Origin: Alcaligenes aquatilis
GTDB lineage: Bacteria > Pseudomonadota > Gammaproteobacteria > Burkholderiales > Burkholderiaceae_B
Direction: 5' to 3'
Length of the DNA: 64,000 bases
Assembly (NCBI RefSeq): GCF_003076515.1
Contig: NZ_CP022390.1
Coordinates: 2,108,001-2,172,000 of the forward strand
Below are positions 43,611 through 54,064 of this stretch, one piece after another. The notes beneath the pieces are model-generated. The model ran no database searches. It worked only from the letters and a program-made list of their open reading frames with translations, and had not been told where the DNA came from. The number at the start of each line of letters is the position of its first letter. Within the stretch, counting starts at the first letter, position 1. Both the position numbers and the translations under genes were made by a program.

Positions 43611-45665
43611 TTACGGCTGCTCCAGGCCGTCCTCCATCGTCACTTGCCCTGCTTCATCGCTCTGCCGCTTGGCCTTTTGCTCCCGCAAAAACGCCAGCGC
43701 ACGAGCAGGATCACGAGTCCGAGCGAAAGGTGGCAAACCACGCCACAGCAATTTGCCGTAGGGTTTCTCGACAATACGGGTATCGCCCACCATCAGCACG
43801 CCCCAGTCGCGCTCGGTACGGATCAGGCGCCCAGCCCCTTGTTTCAAGGCAATGGCCGCTTCGGGCAACTGGTATTCCATAAAGGGATTCCCGCCTCTGT
43901 CCTTGCATTCTTTGATACGAGCTTCCAGCACCGGATCATCCGGCGGAGCAAAGGGTAGCTTGTCGATCGCAACCAGTGTCAAGGCATCACCGGGCAGGTC
44001 AATCCCCTCCCAGAAGCTGGCACTGCCCACCAACACCGCATTGCCACGCGCACGGAACTCGTCCAGCAGAACCTGGCGCGAACGCTCCCCTTGGCGCAGC
44101 ACATTGCGCTCTATGTCTTCCCGATCAAATCGGTCTCGCAGCATATCCGCAATCCGCTCGACCGAACGCAAGGTCGTACAGAGCACCAGCACACCGCCCT
44201 GACCCGCCTTGATCAGCGGAATGAGCGCATCCACGAACGCCTGGTTGAAATTCGGATGGCTGGGAAGCGGCAAGGTGCTGGGCACATAGAACAGTGCCTG
44301 ATTCGGATAGTCGAACGGTGAAGCCCAGGCTTCGGTGCGGGCATCGAACAAGCCCAGTTGCCGCTTGAAATGATTGAAATCCCCATGTACCGACAAGGTC
44401 GCCGAGGTCAGCACCCAGGACTGCTCCTTGCCTCTGTAACGCGAGAAAATCTTGGCCACCGATAAAGGCGCACTGTGCAAACGCAAATAGTGCTGGCCAC
44501 TTTCTACCCAACGCACGAATTCGTCGGGCTGGTCTTCATCTTTTTCACTTTCTGGCAGATAGGCGTGGCGGCCCTGGCGATCTGGCTGACTCCACTGGAA
44601 CAAGCGTGCACGTATCTCCAAGGCACTTTTATGCGCTGCTGCCAGATCAGGATGGCGCTCAGCCACCATAGCCAGCATCTTGATGACCTTATCGAAGGTC
44701 TCCAGCAAATGCTCCAGCGCCTCATCAAAAAGCTCAGGCTCGGGCAAGGCCTGGAAAGTGGCGCGGCCACCTTGAGCCGCCAGCGACGCGGTACGCAAAT
44801 GCAAATCCCGAGCCGCTTGCTCCAGCTTGCGGGCGACCTGGCTCCAGTCCACGGTCTCACGGGCCTGGGCCAGACCCGCCGCTTCTATCTGCCGACACAA
44901 ATCCGTCAGTTGATACAAGGACACGCTGCTACCCAAAAAACGGGTGGCCACGTCGGGCAGTTGGTGCGCTTCGTCAAACACCACCAGATCCACGCTGGGC
45001 AGCAAATCCGTCACACCCTCTTCGCGCAAGGCCAAATCAGCCATGAACAAGGCGTGGTTCACCACCACCACATCGGCATCCTGAGCATGACGGCGGGCCT
45101 TCATCACAAAGCAGTCGCGCACAAAGGGACAGTCCTGCCCCAGGCAGTTATCCCGCGTTGAGGTGACCCGGTGCCAAATATCCGCATCTTCGGGGACTTC
45201 GGCCAGCTCACCCTTGTCGCCGCTACGGCTACGCTCTGTAAAGAGCTGGATAGCACGCAGATAAGCGATTTCCGCACGAGACTTCAGAGCCCGGTCATCC
45301 TGCCCCAACCGTTCCAAATGGTAATGACAGACGTAATTACTTCTGCCCTTGAGCAAGGCCACATCGACCGGCAAAGCCAGCGCTTTACGCAGGTGGGGAA
45401 TATCCCGACGGAACAATTGGTCCTGCAAGGTACGCGTTCCGGTCGAGACCAGCGCTTTACCGCCTTGCATGAACACCGGAACCAGGTAGGCCCAGGTCTT
45501 GCCTGTGCCTGTGCCCGCCTCGGCGATCAGTACGCCAGAATCGGCGACCGTCTCGCTGATGGCTTGGGCCAGCTCCAACTGAGCCTGCCGCGGACGATAG
45601 TGCGGGACAGACTCTGCCAGAGGGCCTTGGGGAGAAAAGATATCGGAATAATCCTGCAACAACAT
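43611..45665 (-). CDS. ATP-dependent DNA helicase, DinG/YoaA (XPD-like) family
   Basis: Superfamily 2 iron-sulfur helicase with 5'-3' polarity, active on forked DNA and R-loops. The 684-residue protein has Walker A EAGTGTGKT near 49, cysteines YVCHYHLE near 115 and CLGQDCPFVRDC near 170 that can hold a 4Fe-4S cluster, DEAH (FDEAHQLPD) near 222, and a C-terminal motif VI (QGAGRLIRTERDWG) near 610. Length and motif order fit YoaA better than DinG (716), but paralogues are hard to separate. The ATG at 45665 is chosen over in-frame starts up to 45749. A LexA-box match lies 40 bp upstream. Confidence 0.9.
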   Translation of the reverse strand: MLLQDYSDIFSPQGPLAESVPHYRPRQAQLELAQAISETVADSGVLIAEAGTGTGKTWAYLVPVFMQGGKALVSTGTRTLQDQLFRRDIPHLRKALALPVDVALLKGRSNYVCHYHLERLGQDDRALKSRAEIAYLRAIQLFTERSRSGDKGELAEVPEDADIWHRVTSTRDNCLGQDCPFVRDCFVMKARRHAQDADVVVVNHALFMADLALREEGVTDLLPSVDLVVFDEAHQLPDVATRFLGSSVSLYQLTDLCRQIEAAGLAQARETVDWSQVARKLEQAARDLHLRTASLAAQGGRATFQALPEPELFDEALEHLLETFDKVIKMLAMVAERHPDLAAAHKSALEIRARLFQWSQPDRQGRHAYLPESEKDEDQPDEFVRWVESGQHYLRLHSAPLSVAKIFSRYRGKEQSWVLTSATLSVHGDFNHFKRQLGLFDARTEAWASPFDYPNQALFYVPSTLPLPSHPNFNQAFVDALIPLIKAGQGGVLVLCTTLRSVERIADMLRDRFDREDIERNVLRQGERSRQVLLDEFRARGNAVLVGSASFWEGIDLPGDALTLVAIDKLPFAPPDDPVLEARIKECKDRGGNPFMEYQLPEAAIALKQGAGRLIRTERDWGVLMVGDTRIVEKPYGKLLWRGLPPFARTRDPARALAFLREQKAKRQSDEAGQVTMEDGLEQP

Positions 45666-45704
45666 GGGGCAAAACCGCTCAGGGAGAGGTGACGAATGAC
45701 AGAA

Positions 45705-45720
45705 CTGTCTACAATCACAG
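45705..45720. promoter_or_regulatory. Putative LexA (SOS) box upstream of the DinG/YoaA helicase
   Basis: CTGT-N8-ACAG, exact in both half-sites (16 bp; spacer CTACAATC), 40 bp before the helicase start codon and 106 bp before tex. An overlapping GACAG-AA-CTGTC repeat precedes it at 45698-45709. Confidence 0.6.
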
Positions 45721-45825
45721 TGGAATACATACAAGATGATACCTGCCAATTCTGGGTCGCTGCCGGTCTTTATGGCAAAATGCGGCGCTTGCAGACCCTT
45801 TTACAACGATGGACCCATAACTGAA

Positions 45826-48174
45826 ATGACTGTGGAAACCCTCGCCCAGCAACAGGATCACCAACAGATTCTGGCGCTACTGGCCTCTGAACTGAACATC
45901 CGCATCCAACAAGCCGCCTCGACGGTTGAGCTCTTGGACAACGGGGCCACGGTCCCTTTTATTGCCCGTTACCGCAAGGAAGCCACCGGTGGCCTGGACG
46001 ATAATGTCCTGCGCGATCTGGAAGTGCGCCTGATCTATTTGCGCGATATGCAATCGCGTCGTCATGCCATTCTGGAATCGATCCGCCAGCAAGAAAAACT
46101 GACGCCCGAGCTGGAGCAAGCCATTTTGGCGGCGGACACCAAGCAGCGTCTGGAAGACTTGTACGCGCCGTACAAGCCCAAGCGTCGTACCCGTGCCCAG
46201 ATTGCCCGCGAGGCCGGTCTGGAGCCGCTGGCGGACGCCATTCTGGCCCAGAAGGATGCCGACCCTCTGGCACTGGCCGAAGGCTATCTGAATGCCGAAG
46301 CCAAGATCGACACGACCAAAGCTGCTCTGGACGGTGCCCGCGACATTCTGGCCGAACGCTTTGCCGAGCAAGCCGACCTGCTGGAAGCCATGCGCGACTA
46401 TCTGTGGAAGTCCGCCCACCTGTACTCCAAGGTTGCCGAAGGCAAGGAACAGGAAGGTGACAAATTCCGCGACTGGTTCGACTTTAACGAAGCGCTGCGC
46501 CAACTGCCTTCTCACCGCGTGCTGGCTTTGTTGCGCGGCCGTCAGCAAGGTGCGCTGGACCTGCGCCTGGGCCTGAACCCCGAACAGGATCAGCTCTTGC
46601 CCCACCCTTGTGTGCTGAAAGTGGCAGAGCTGACCGATATTGGCGCTGACTTTTCCGCCGACGCCAGCCCACGTGACCACTGGTTGGCCGAGGTCTGCCG
46701 CTGGACCTGGCGCGTCAAGTTGCTGACGGCGTTTGAATCCGAGCTGATTGGTCGTCTGCGCGAACAAGCTGAGCAGGAATCCACCCGCGTGTTTGCCGCC
46801 AATCTGCGCGATTTACTCTTGGCCGCCCCTGCGGGCAATAAAGCCGTTCTGGGCCTGGACCCAGGCATTCGTACCGGCGTGAAAGCCGCTGTGATCGATG
46901 CAACCGGCAAGGTGCTGGATACGGCCACCGTCTACCCCTTTGAGCCCCGTCGTGACCGCGAAGGAGCGATTCGTACCCTGGCCGGTCTGGCTACTCGCCA
47001 CCAAGTTGAACTGGTCGCGATTGGTAACGGCACAGCGTCGCGCGAAACCGAGAAACTGGTGGCTGACCTGCAGTCGGCCTTCCCGCAACTGCCGCTAACC
47101 CGCGTCGTCGTGTCCGAGGCAGGGGCATCGGTGTACTCTGCTTCGGAAATGGCTGCCCAGGAATTTCCTGATATGGATGTCAGCCTGCGTGGTGCCGTCT
47201 CCATCGCCCGCCGCCTGCAAGATCCGTTGGCCGAACTGGTCAAGATCGACCCCAAATCCATTGGCGTTGGCCAATACCAGCACGACGTGAACCAGCGCGA
47301 ACTGGCTCGCAGCCTGGATGCCGTGGTCGAAGATTGTGTTAACGCGGTGGGTGTGGACGTCAACACCGCTTCTGCTCCCCTGCTGGCACGCGTCTCCGGC
47401 CTGAACAACACGCTGGCCAAAAACATCGTCACCTGGCGTGACGAAAATGGTGCCTTCCAAAGCCGCAAGCAGTTGCGTGACGTGCCCCGCTTTGGTGAAA
47501 AAGCCTTTGAGCAGGCAGCGGGCTTTTTGCGTATTCCCGGCGCAGCCAACCCTCTGGACGCCTCGGCGGTTCACCCCGAAGCCTACCCGGTTGCCGCCCG
47601 TATTCTGGAGCGTCTGCAGACCGAAGCCAGCGATGTCATGGGTAAATCCGGCGCACTGAAAGGTTTGTCCCCTTCAGACTTCACGGATGAACGCTTTGGT
47701 TTGCCCACCGTGCGTGATATTTTTAACGAAATTGAAAAGCCCGGTCGCGACCCCCGTCCTGAATTTACGACGGCCAAGTTCCAGGAAGGCATCAACTCCC
47801 TGAATGACCTGACGCCCGGTCTGATTCTGGAAGGCGTGGTCACCAATGTGGCCAACTTTGGTGCCTTTGTGGATGTAGGGGTACACCAGGACGGTCTGGT
47901 GCATATCTCGGCTCTGTCTGATACCTTTGTGAAAGATCCGCGTGATGTGGTTCGCGTGGGTCAGACGGTTAAGGTTAAAGTCCAGGAAGTGGATGTCGCC
48001 CGCAAGCGTATCGGTTTGACCATGCGCCTGAACGACGACAGCGCCCCAGTGCGTGGTTCCAACAGCACGAGCAACGCTCCCCAACGCCGCTCTGGAAACA
48101 ATCGCCCCAACCGGCAAGCTGAACCAGCACCAACCGGTGCCATGGCAGCGGCCTTTAGCAAACTTCGGAGATAA
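45826..48174 (+). CDS. tex: Tex-family transcription/RNA-binding protein
   Basis: Conserved S1-domain protein (Tex/YhgF) that binds nucleic acid and is implicated in transcription elongation, toxin expression and stress. The 782-residue protein has an N-terminal helix-turn-helix region with [17 protein letters not shown] near 45, the YqgF/RuvX-like domain with [18 protein letters not shown] near 340, helix-hairpin-helix repeats near 500, and a C-terminal S1 domain ([19 protein letters not shown]) near 665-735. A basic Pro/Asn tail ends it. The ATG at 45826 is preferred; it has no obvious Shine-Dalgarno, and a two-sense-codon ORF (ATG-GAC-CCA-TAA) precedes it. Confidence 0.95.
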   Translation: MTVETLAQQQDHQQILALLASELNIRIQQAASTVELLDNGATVPFIARYRKEATGGLDDNVLRDLEVRLIYLRDMQSRRHAILESIRQQEKLTPELEQAILAADTKQRLEDLYAPYKPKRRTRAQIAREAGLEPLADAILAQKDADPLALAEGYLNAEAKIDTTKAALDGARDILAERFAEQADLLEAMRDYLWKSAHLYSKVAEGKEQEGDKFRDWFDFNEALRQLPSHRVLALLRGRQQGALDLRLGLNPEQDQLLPHPCVLKVAELTDIGADFSADASPRDHWLAEVCRWTWRVKLLTAFESELIGRLREQAEQESTRVFAANLRDLLLAAPAGNKAVLGLDPGIRTGVKAAVIDATGKVLDTATVYPFEPRRDREGAIRTLAGLATRHQVELVAIGNGTASRETEKLVADLQSAFPQLPLTRVVVSEAGASVYSASEMAAQEFPDMDVSLRGAVSIARRLQDPLAELVKIDPKSIGVGQYQHDVNQRELARSLDAVVEDCVNAVGVDVNTASAPLLARVSGLNNTLAKNIVTWRDENGAFQSRKQLRDVPRFGEKAFEQAAGFLRIPGAANPLDASAVHPEAYPVAARILERLQTEASDVMGKSGALKGLSPSDFTDERFGLPTVRDIFNEIEKPGRDPRPEFTTAKFQEGINSLNDLTPGLILEGVVTNVANFGAFVDVGVHQDGLVHISALSDTFVKDPRDVVRVGQTVKVKVQEVDVARKRIGLTMRLNDDSAPVRGSNSTSNAPQRRSGNNRPNRQAEPAPTGAMAAAFSKLRR

Positions 48175-48177
48175 GCC

Positions 48178-48690
48178 ATGACTGAGACCGAGCGCCTTTC
48201 CCAACTGACGCGTCTGCTCAATCTGCTGACCGGATTTGATCAGAAGGAAGAGGATATTGCAGCCATCAGCCGGTCCGTGCTGACTGCCAGCGCCAGCCCG
48301 GCAGCGATGGGTGAGGCGTATGGAAAGCACGCGCAGAACCTGATGGAACACGATCCGGATGGTGCTCTGATCCTGGCCATCAGCTACGAACTGGATGATT
48401 ATCTGGCCCTGGCCGATACCGTCGATGAACTGTGGGAAGAAATTCTGGCCGCGTTTGAAAATCAGGACCTGCCCGCCTTTCCCTACGACGACATGCCTTT
48501 TCAGGACGTAGATGGCTTTTTCCAATGGGCGAACGAGCAGTTGCAGGAGTTTCACCCCTCCTACTGTCTGCTGGAGTTTGCCCAAAGCTATGACGAGGAG
48601 TTTCAACTGATCGTGGTCAAACGCGAGAGCCTGGAAGAAATTCTGAGTCTGTGTGAAAAGCTGGATATTCCGGCCCAGCCAGCCGAATAA
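48178..48690 (+). CDS. Conserved hypothetical acidic protein
   Basis: A 170-residue cytoplasmic protein, strongly acidic (many Asp/Glu), starting 4 nt after the tex stop, so coupled to it. No signal or membrane segment. It has DPDGALILAISYELDDYLAL near 58 and FQLIVVKRESLEEILSLCEKL near 140. This architecture recalls the DUF6630 type, but I cannot confirm that by eye. No catalytic motif is obvious. Function unknown; being co-translated with tex suggests a role related to tex regulation or folding, though that is guesswork. Confidence 0.7.
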   Translation: MTETERLSQLTRLLNLLTGFDQKEEDIAAISRSVLTASASPAAMGEAYGKHAQNLMEHDPDGALILAISYELDDYLALADTVDELWEEILAAFENQDLPAFPYDDMPFQDVDGFFQWANEQLQEFHPSYCLLEFAQSYDEEFQLIVVKRESLEEILSLCEKLDIPAQPAE

Positions 48691-48719
48691 GGCGGCTATT
48701 CCTGCCGGCCTAAGCCCAT

Positions 48720-48757
48720 CATCAAGCCCTGCATGAATGTTTACGCAGGGCTTGATG
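48720..48757 (+). other. Long hairpin after the acidic hypothetical gene
   Basis: 13-bp perfect stem CATCAAGCCCTGC / GCAGGGCTTGATG with a 12-nt loop. Only GCTTTATGG follows, so it is a poor intrinsic terminator but probably ends or stabilises the tex transcript. Confidence 0.5.
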
Positions 48758-48926
48758 CTTTATGGCTGGTTTGAATACAAAGCGCCTCAACGCGCACTGG
48801 ACGAGTCGCGCCATCAAGGTCAACCAAACGAGCCTCCTAGCCTCGCTTGGCTTCAATACGAACAGCCCACTTTGCCCTTACTGGCGCAAAGCCAGAACCA
48901 GCACGGCAAGGTCCAGAAGGAGAAGC

Positions 48927-49577
48927 ATGGTGCAAAAGCACTGGTCGCAGGTCGAACTCCTGCACGAAACCGTATCCAATCCCAATATTCATATACGTGG
49001 CACACACAGCTACTACAGCCATGCCTGGACCGGCAGTTTTGAAGAAAGCGTGGTGCGTTACTTGTACGGGGACGAATACAGCCGCAAGACCTGGGACTCT
49101 CAATGGCCGGTGGACCAGCTACATATTGGCGACTACGTATGTATCGGTGCCGAGGCCGTGATTCTGATGGGCGGCAACCATACCCATCGCATGGACTGGT
49201 TCAGCCTGTATCCCTTCGTGGACAAGATTACGGACGCCTATGTGGGCAAAGGTGACACCCACATCCAGGACGGTGCCTGGATCGGTATGCGGGCCATGAT
49301 CATGCCCGGTGTCGAGGTTGGTGAAGGCGCTGTGGTGGCCTCGGGGGCGATTGTGACCAAGAGCGTGGCACCGTATACCATCGTGGCCGGGAATCCGGCT
49401 GTGCCCGTGCGAAAACGCTTTGATGAGGCAAGCATTGAGCGGCTGCTGGCCTTAAGAATATATGACTGGCCAGAGGAAAAATTCACGGCCTTGCGCGACG
49501 TGATCTGTGCAGAAGATATTGCAGCATTGGAGCTGGCCAGCCAGAACTGGGATCAGCGGTCTACGACTCAGACCTGA
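48927..49577 (+). CDS. CatB-related O-acetyltransferase (XAT, left-handed beta-helix)
   Basis: Hexapeptide-repeat acyltransferase of the xenobiotic acetyltransferase group (VatD/CatB type). The 216-residue protein has NPNIHIRGTHSYYSHAW near 18, a GNHTHRMDWFSLYPF segment near 83 with the probable catalytic His near 87, then IGDYVCIGAEAVI, IGMRAMIMPGVEVGEGAVVASGAIV and APYTIVAGNPAVPVRKRF. The last is typical of XATs. Members can acetylate chloramphenicol or streptogramins, but close relatives also act on cell-surface sugars. An ideal AAGGAG lies 7 nt upstream of the ATG at 48927; the frame is open further upstream but without this site. Confidence 0.88.
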   Translation: MVQKHWSQVELLHETVSNPNIHIRGTHSYYSHAWTGSFEESVVRYLYGDEYSRKTWDSQWPVDQLHIGDYVCIGAEAVILMGGNHTHRMDWFSLYPFVDKITDAYVGKGDTHIQDGAWIGMRAMIMPGVEVGEGAVVASGAIVTKSVAPYTIVAGNPAVPVRKRFDEASIERLLALRIYDWPEEKFTALRDVICAEDIAALELASQNWDQRSTTQT

Positions 49578-49702
49578 ACCCTTGCCTTAGGGAGCTGCAA
49601 ATGCAGAGTAGCCTTTGTAGCTGAAGCCAATACCCAGGATATCTCTGCCACAGGTTTTATCTTCAACCACCTTTCAAGGTATTGATAAAAAAGTAAAAAA
49701 CA

Positions 49703-49748
49703 AAACAGCCCCAAACGTGAGATGAACATCTCGTTTTTGGGGCTGTTT
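49703..49748. terminator. Terminator between the acetyltransferase gene and trpS
   Basis: Outer stem AAACAGCCCCAAA / TTTGGGGCTGTTT with an inner GAGAT / ATCTC hairpin and a GAAC loop, flanked by A and T runs. Bidirectional, ending both the acetyltransferase and trpS transcripts. Confidence 0.85.
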
Positions 49749-49866
49749 ATTTTCAAACGTGCTTCAAGGTAGGGTGCGGTGGCACAAAGAGACTTACTGC
49801 ATCCAACCTAGGATCAATCCTGGGCAAGTTCTTTGCAAAGAATCAATCCTGCCACCGGCACACGAC

Positions 49867-51189
49867 TTAGTCTCGCATCGAATCCAAAGCGGCTTCGAGT
49901 GCATCACGCAGATCTGCCGATACGCGAGCGACTTCCTCTCCGGCACAATGGATTTGCAGTTCCGAGCCATCTTGTTTGACGACCTCGGCGAACGCCTCAG
50001 TCTGCAAACCTTTGATCGCCACGCCCGCCTGTTTGGGATCAGCGTAGGAACGCGACAGGAACAACTCATGTCCGGCCGCATCCTGCAGGCGGAAACGGAA
50101 CGTGCCATCTTCGTCGCGAAAATTCACAAACCGGGCTTTACGGGCCTTGGTTTCAGTCTTGGTAGCCGCCACGCTGATCGGGTCACGCAGGCCCACAGCG
50201 GCCTTCAATTCGTGAATAAAAGGCGTTGCATAGGCACGAGCCTTGCGGGCACCCACTTGCAGCAGTTCTTCAATGTCCTGAGGGCGAGCCATCAGAGATT
50301 CATAACGCTCGCGCATGGGGGCGATCATGGTTTCCAGAACCTGATGCAAAGCTTCTTTGGCCTCGCCCCAGGCCATCCCTTCGATCAGTTGCTGGCGGAA
50401 GATCTGAGTCTGCTCTGGCGTCGCAAAGGCCTTGTACAAGGCGGTCAGGTGGGAGTCATCCGGGTTCTTGGGTTCACCCGGGCCTTTGGAGTCCGTCACA
50501 ATGCGGGCGATGGCGGACTTCAGCGCTTTGGCACCACCTTCAAACAGGGGAATCGTGTTGTCATAGCTCTTGGACATCTTGCGACCGTCCAGGCCCGGCA
50601 ACAGAGCCACATCTTCCTCGACCTGCACCTCAGGCAGTACAAACAGCTCTTTGCCGCGACCATACAAATGGTTGAAGCTCTTGGCGATATCACGCGCCAT
50701 TTCCAGATGCTGAACCTGATCACGGCCCACAGGCACTTTATGCGCGTTGAACATCAAGATGTCAGCCGCCATCAACACGGGATAGCTGAACAAGCCCATG
50801 GTCACGCCGTCGTCCGGCTCCATGCCAGCCGCCTCGTTTTTATCCACGGAGGCTTTATACGCGTGCGCACGGTTCATCAAACCCTTGCCCGTCACGCAGC
50901 CCAGCATCCAGGACAGTTCGGGAATTTCAGGAATATCAGATTGGCGATAAAACGTTACTTTTTCCACATCCAGGCCGCAGGCTATCCAGGTGGCGGCAAT
51001 CGCACGGCGCGAAATGGCTACGCGCTCCGGGTCGTCACATTTGATCAGGGCGTGGTAGTCCGCCATGAAGAAAAATGCGTCGACATCGGCTTGCTGGCTA
51101 GCACGGATAGCAGGACGAATCGCCCCGGCATAGTTACCCAAGTGTGGAATACCGGTCGTTGTAACGCCGGTCAGTACTCGTGTCGTCAT
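49867..51189 (-). CDS. trpS: Tryptophanyl-tRNA synthetase with C-terminal YegP/DUF1508-like domain
   Basis: Class I synthetase charging tRNA-Trp. The 440-residue protein has the HIGH-like motif TGIPHLGNY at about 12-20 and KMSKS near 206, both in the usual order. Most bacterial TrpRS have about 330 residues. Here the extra ~85 residues (~353-425, starting [20 protein letters not shown] and including [19 protein letters not shown]) resemble the YegP (DUF1508) domain found in small stress proteins. The active site itself is intact. The extension is also my recollection of other betaproteobacterial TrpRS. Role of the added domain is unknown. Confidence 0.93.
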   Translation of the reverse strand: MTTRVLTGVTTTGIPHLGNYAGAIRPAIRASQQADVDAFFFMADYHALIKCDDPERVAISRRAIAATWIACGLDVEKVTFYRQSDIPEIPELSWMLGCVTGKGLMNRAHAYKASVDKNEAAGMEPDDGVTMGLFSYPVLMAADILMFNAHKVPVGRDQVQHLEMARDIAKSFNHLYGRGKELFVLPEVQVEEDVALLPGLDGRKMSKSYDNTIPLFEGGAKALKSAIARIVTDSKGPGEPKNPDDSHLTALYKAFATPEQTQIFRQQLIEGMAWGEAKEALHQVLETMIAPMRERYESLMARPQDIEELLQVGARKARAYATPFIHELKAAVGLRDPISVAATKTETKARKARFVNFRDEDGTFRFRLQDAAGHELFLSRSYADPKQAGVAIKGLQTEAFAEVVKQDGSELQIHCAGEEVARVSADLRDALEAALDSMRD

Positions 51190-51264
51190 GATAAAAAATA
51201 CGCTTATAAAACTACGTGTCAGGGTCAGGTATCAGGTGCATTGGCCACCGGCCGCGCCCAAGAC

Positions 51265-52356
51265 CTACAAAATAACTGCCTGGCGCCGTTCTGACTCCAG
51301 GTACTCGCGCGATTGCATTTCCATCAACCGCGAGACAGTACGGTGGAACTCATTGGCCATGGGGCCATCTACATACAACTCTTCCTCGGGCACCGCCGCG
51401 GACATAATAAATTTGACTTTGTGATCGTAAAAAACGTCCACCAGCCAGGTGAAGCGCCGTGCAGCGGAAGCATCACGGGCTGTCATACGGGGAACGTCGG
51501 ACAGGATCACGGTCTGGAAACGGTTGGCCAGTTCCAGATAATCGTTCTGCGAACGTGCGCTAACGCACAGGGTCTCGAAATCAAACCACACAGCCGAGCC
51601 TGACAAGGCCACCGCTTTCACATCACGGTTCTCGATGCTAAGTACAGGCTCTTGGGGGGCGGTGTCCGATAAGGCCGTAAACATGGATTGCAGCTCGGCG
51701 GTGGTCTCTGGCCCCAATGGCGTCAGATAGGTTTTCACCTGCTCCAGCGCACGGCGGCGGTAATCCACACCGGTGTCCACGTTCATGATGTCCATATTCT
51801 TCTGGATCAGCGCAATGGCGGGCAAAATGCGGTCGCGATGCAAACCTTCCGGATACAGCGTGGAGGGCTCGTAGTTGGACGTCATCACAAAGGACGTACC
51901 GCGCTCGAACAGGCCCAGCAACAGCTTGTACAGAATCATGGCATCGGCCACATCCGAGACATGGAACTCGTCAAAACAGATCAGACGATAACGCTTGGCG
52001 ATACGCTTGGCGACCTCATCCAATGGGTCGCTCATGCCTTTGACCTGATTCAGTTCCTTGTGTACGCCGCGCATGAACTCGTGGAAGTGAATCCGGGTTT
52101 TGCGCTTGAGTGGCACCGTCAGGTAGAAGGCGTCCATCAGGAAGCTCTTGCCGCGCCCTACGCCACCCCACAGGTACACACCACGCGGCACTTCCGGGCG
52201 GGAAAACATACGACGCAAGGCACCGGAGCGCATTTTGCGAAACTCCACCCACTCGTCGTAATAGCGTTGCAACCGGTCTATAGCTTGCTCCTGTGCCTGG
52301 TCGGCACGATAGCCTTTTTCCGCTAAAGCCTGATGGTAATACTCGCGAACATTCAT
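51265..52356 (-). CDS. zapE: Cell division ATPase ZapE (AFG1-like)
   Basis: AAA-type ATPase that interacts with the Z-ring, more important under anaerobic or hot conditions in E. coli; mitochondrial relative AFG1/LACE1. The 363-residue protein has Walker A GGVGRGKS at about 64-71, the Walker B LICFDEFHVSDVADAMIL near 122, and a conserved FDFETLCVSARSQNDYLEL near 265. The start is taken at the ATG 52356 because upstream in-frame sequence lacks family identity. It follows lpdA in the same direction, with a terminator and a palindrome between. Confidence 0.93.
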   Translation of the reverse strand: MNVREYYHQALAEKGYRADQAQEQAIDRLQRYYDEWVEFRKMRSGALRRMFSRPEVPRGVYLWGGVGRGKSFLMDAFYLTVPLKRKTRIHFHEFMRGVHKELNQVKGMSDPLDEVAKRIAKRYRLICFDEFHVSDVADAMILYKLLLGLFERGTSFVMTSNYEPSTLYPEGLHRDRILPAIALIQKNMDIMNVDTGVDYRRRALEQVKTYLTPLGPETTAELQSMFTALSDTAPQEPVLSIENRDVKAVALSGSAVWFDFETLCVSARSQNDYLELANRFQTVILSDVPRMTARDASAARRFTWLVDVFYDHKVKFIMSAAVPEEELYVDGPMANEFHRTVSRLMEMQSREYLESERRQAVIL

Positions 52357-52374
52357 ATCACTGAAAATAAAAGA

Positions 52375-52391
52375 ACCTGTCCAGGACAGGT
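52375..52391 (-). promoter_or_regulatory. 17-bp palindrome just upstream of zapE
   Basis: ACCTGTCC-A-GGACAGGT, an odd perfect palindrome 19 bp before the zapE ATG. On the minus strand it is followed by TTCTTTTATTTT, so it may act as an operator or as a small attenuator hairpin (7-bp stem, 3-nt loop). No regulator recognised. Confidence 0.4.
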
Positions 52392-52519
52392 GGTGGTCTG
52401 CCAGCATGCACTGCGGTCCACAGCAGTACTGCTTTTGATGCAGGGCCTGAGCATACTGCGCGGTCAATTATCTCACGCATCACAGCCTGTACAGACTGCT
52501 TTGATCAGCCTTTCGTGAC

Positions 52520-52551
52520 GAAAAAAAGGGCGAGCCTGTGCCCGCCCTTTT
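52520..52551 (-). terminator. Intrinsic terminator of the sucA-sucB-lpdA cluster
   Basis: Stem AAAAGGGCG / CGCCCTTTT with an A7 run on the plus strand (U-tract on the minus strand), 23 bp past the lpdA stop. Confidence 0.85.
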
Positions 52552-52573
52552 CCAACAACACCCTGAAAGTCTA

Positions 52574-54001
52574 TCAGAAGTTCAGAGCGCGTTTGTCCAC
52601 TGCCAAGGCCGCTTCTTTCAGGGCTTCGGACAGGGTTGGGTGAGCATGGCAAATACGGGCGATATCTTCAGACGCGCCACGGAATTCCATGATTGCTACG
52701 GCTTCAGCCACCAGCTCAGAAGCCACAGGGCCCACAAAATGTACGCCCAGGACTTCGTCAGTCTTGGCATCAGCCAGAACCTTCACAAAGCCGGTGGTGT
52801 CACCCAGTGCGCGGGCACGGCCGTTGGCCAGGAAGGGGAAGCTGCCCGCACGGTATGCACGGCCTTCGGTTTTCAACTGCTGCTCGGTTTTGCCAACCCA
52901 AGCAATTTCGGGGGAGGTGTAGATAACCCAAGGCACGGTATCGAAGTTGACGTGAGGTTGCTGACCAGCCAGACGCTCGGCCACCGCCACACCTTCTTCT
53001 TCGGCTTTGTGGGCCAGCATAGGGCCACGGACCACGTCACCCACCGCCCAGATACCTGGCAGGCTGGTGGCGCAATCGTCGTCCACAACCACAAAACCAC
53101 GCTCATCCAGTTTCAGACCAATAGTATCTGCACCCAGACCGGCGGTATTAGGCACACGGCCAATGGAGACGATCAGCTTGTCGGCTTCCAGCTTGTGCTC
53201 GGCACCAGCGGCGTCCACGTAATTGATGGTGACCTGTTTGGCCGTCTTTTTGATTTCGCCAACTTTCACGCCCACATTGATCTTCAGACCTTGCTTGGTG
53301 AACGCTTTCAGGGCTTCCTTGGCAACATCGCGATCCACAGCGGACAGGAACTCGGGAGCCCCTTCCAGAATAGTGACTTCGGCACCCAGGCGACGCCACA
53401 CGCTACCCAGTTCCAGACCAATCACACCGGCGCCGATAACGGCCAGCTTCTTGGGAACCTTGGGCAGACGCAGAGCGCCGTCGTTGGACAGAATCTGCTC
53501 TTCGTCGAACTCGGCGCCCGGCAAGGCACGAGCCGAACTACCCGTAGCGATGATGACGTTCTTGGCAACCAGCTCTTCGGCGTTGGCACCGGCCACGTTC
53601 ACCGACCAGCCGCCATCAACCTTGCCGCCAAAGGAGGCGGTACCGTGGAAGAAGTTAACTTTGTTCTTTTTGAACAGGTACAAGATACCGTCGTTGTTTT
53701 GCTTGACGACGACGTCTTTGCGACCGACCAGCTTGTCCAGGTTCAGTGACACACCTTTGACATCCACGCCGTGCTCGGCCAGATGCAGATTGGCATGCTC
53801 GAAATGCTCGGACGACTGCAACAAGGCTTTGGAAGGAATGCAACCTACGTTGGTGCATGTACCGCCAGGAGCGGGTTTGCCTTCAGCGGTGGACCAGGCG
53901 TCCACGCAAGCGACGCTCATACCCAGTTGAGCAGCACGGATAGCGGCGATGTAGCCACCAGGGCCGGCACCAATTACGACAACATCAAATTGCTTAGCCA
54001 T
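52574..54001 (-). CDS. lpdA: Dihydrolipoyl dehydrogenase (E3)
   Basis: FAD-dependent E3 of the 2-oxoglutarate dehydrogenase complex, reoxidising dihydrolipoyl groups on E2 with NAD+. The 475-residue protein begins with [21 protein letters not shown], has the redox disulfide [16 protein letters not shown] (Cys near 49 and 54), the NAD motif [12 protein letters not shown] near 195 and the C-terminal His-Glu pair in [14 protein letters not shown] near 455. Third gene after sucA and sucB, with 161 bp of hairpin-rich spacer before it, so E3 may be made at a different level or from a secondary promoter. Confidence 0.96.
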   Translation of the reverse strand: MAKQFDVVVIGAGPGGYIAAIRAAQLGMSVACVDAWSTAEGKPAPGGTCTNVGCIPSKALLQSSEHFEHANLHLAEHGVDVKGVSLNLDKLVGRKDVVVKQNNDGILYLFKKNKVNFFHGTASFGGKVDGGWSVNVAGANAEELVAKNVIIATGSSARALPGAEFDEEQILSNDGALRLPKVPKKLAVIGAGVIGLELGSVWRRLGAEVTILEGAPEFLSAVDRDVAKEALKAFTKQGLKINVGVKVGEIKKTAKQVTINYVDAAGAEHKLEADKLIVSIGRVPNTAGLGADTIGLKLDERGFVVVDDDCATSLPGIWAVGDVVRGPMLAHKAEEEGVAVAERLAGQQPHVNFDTVPWVIYTSPEIAWVGKTEQQLKTEGRAYRAGSFPFLANGRARALGDTTGFVKVLADAKTDEVLGVHFVGPVASELVAEAVAIMEFRGASEDIARICHAHPTLSEALKEAALAVDKRALNF

Positions 54002-54064
54002 AAAAATTCCATAAATGTGAAAAAGGCAGACTGGACCGTCCAGAAGTCAGGCGGGAAAGAATCA

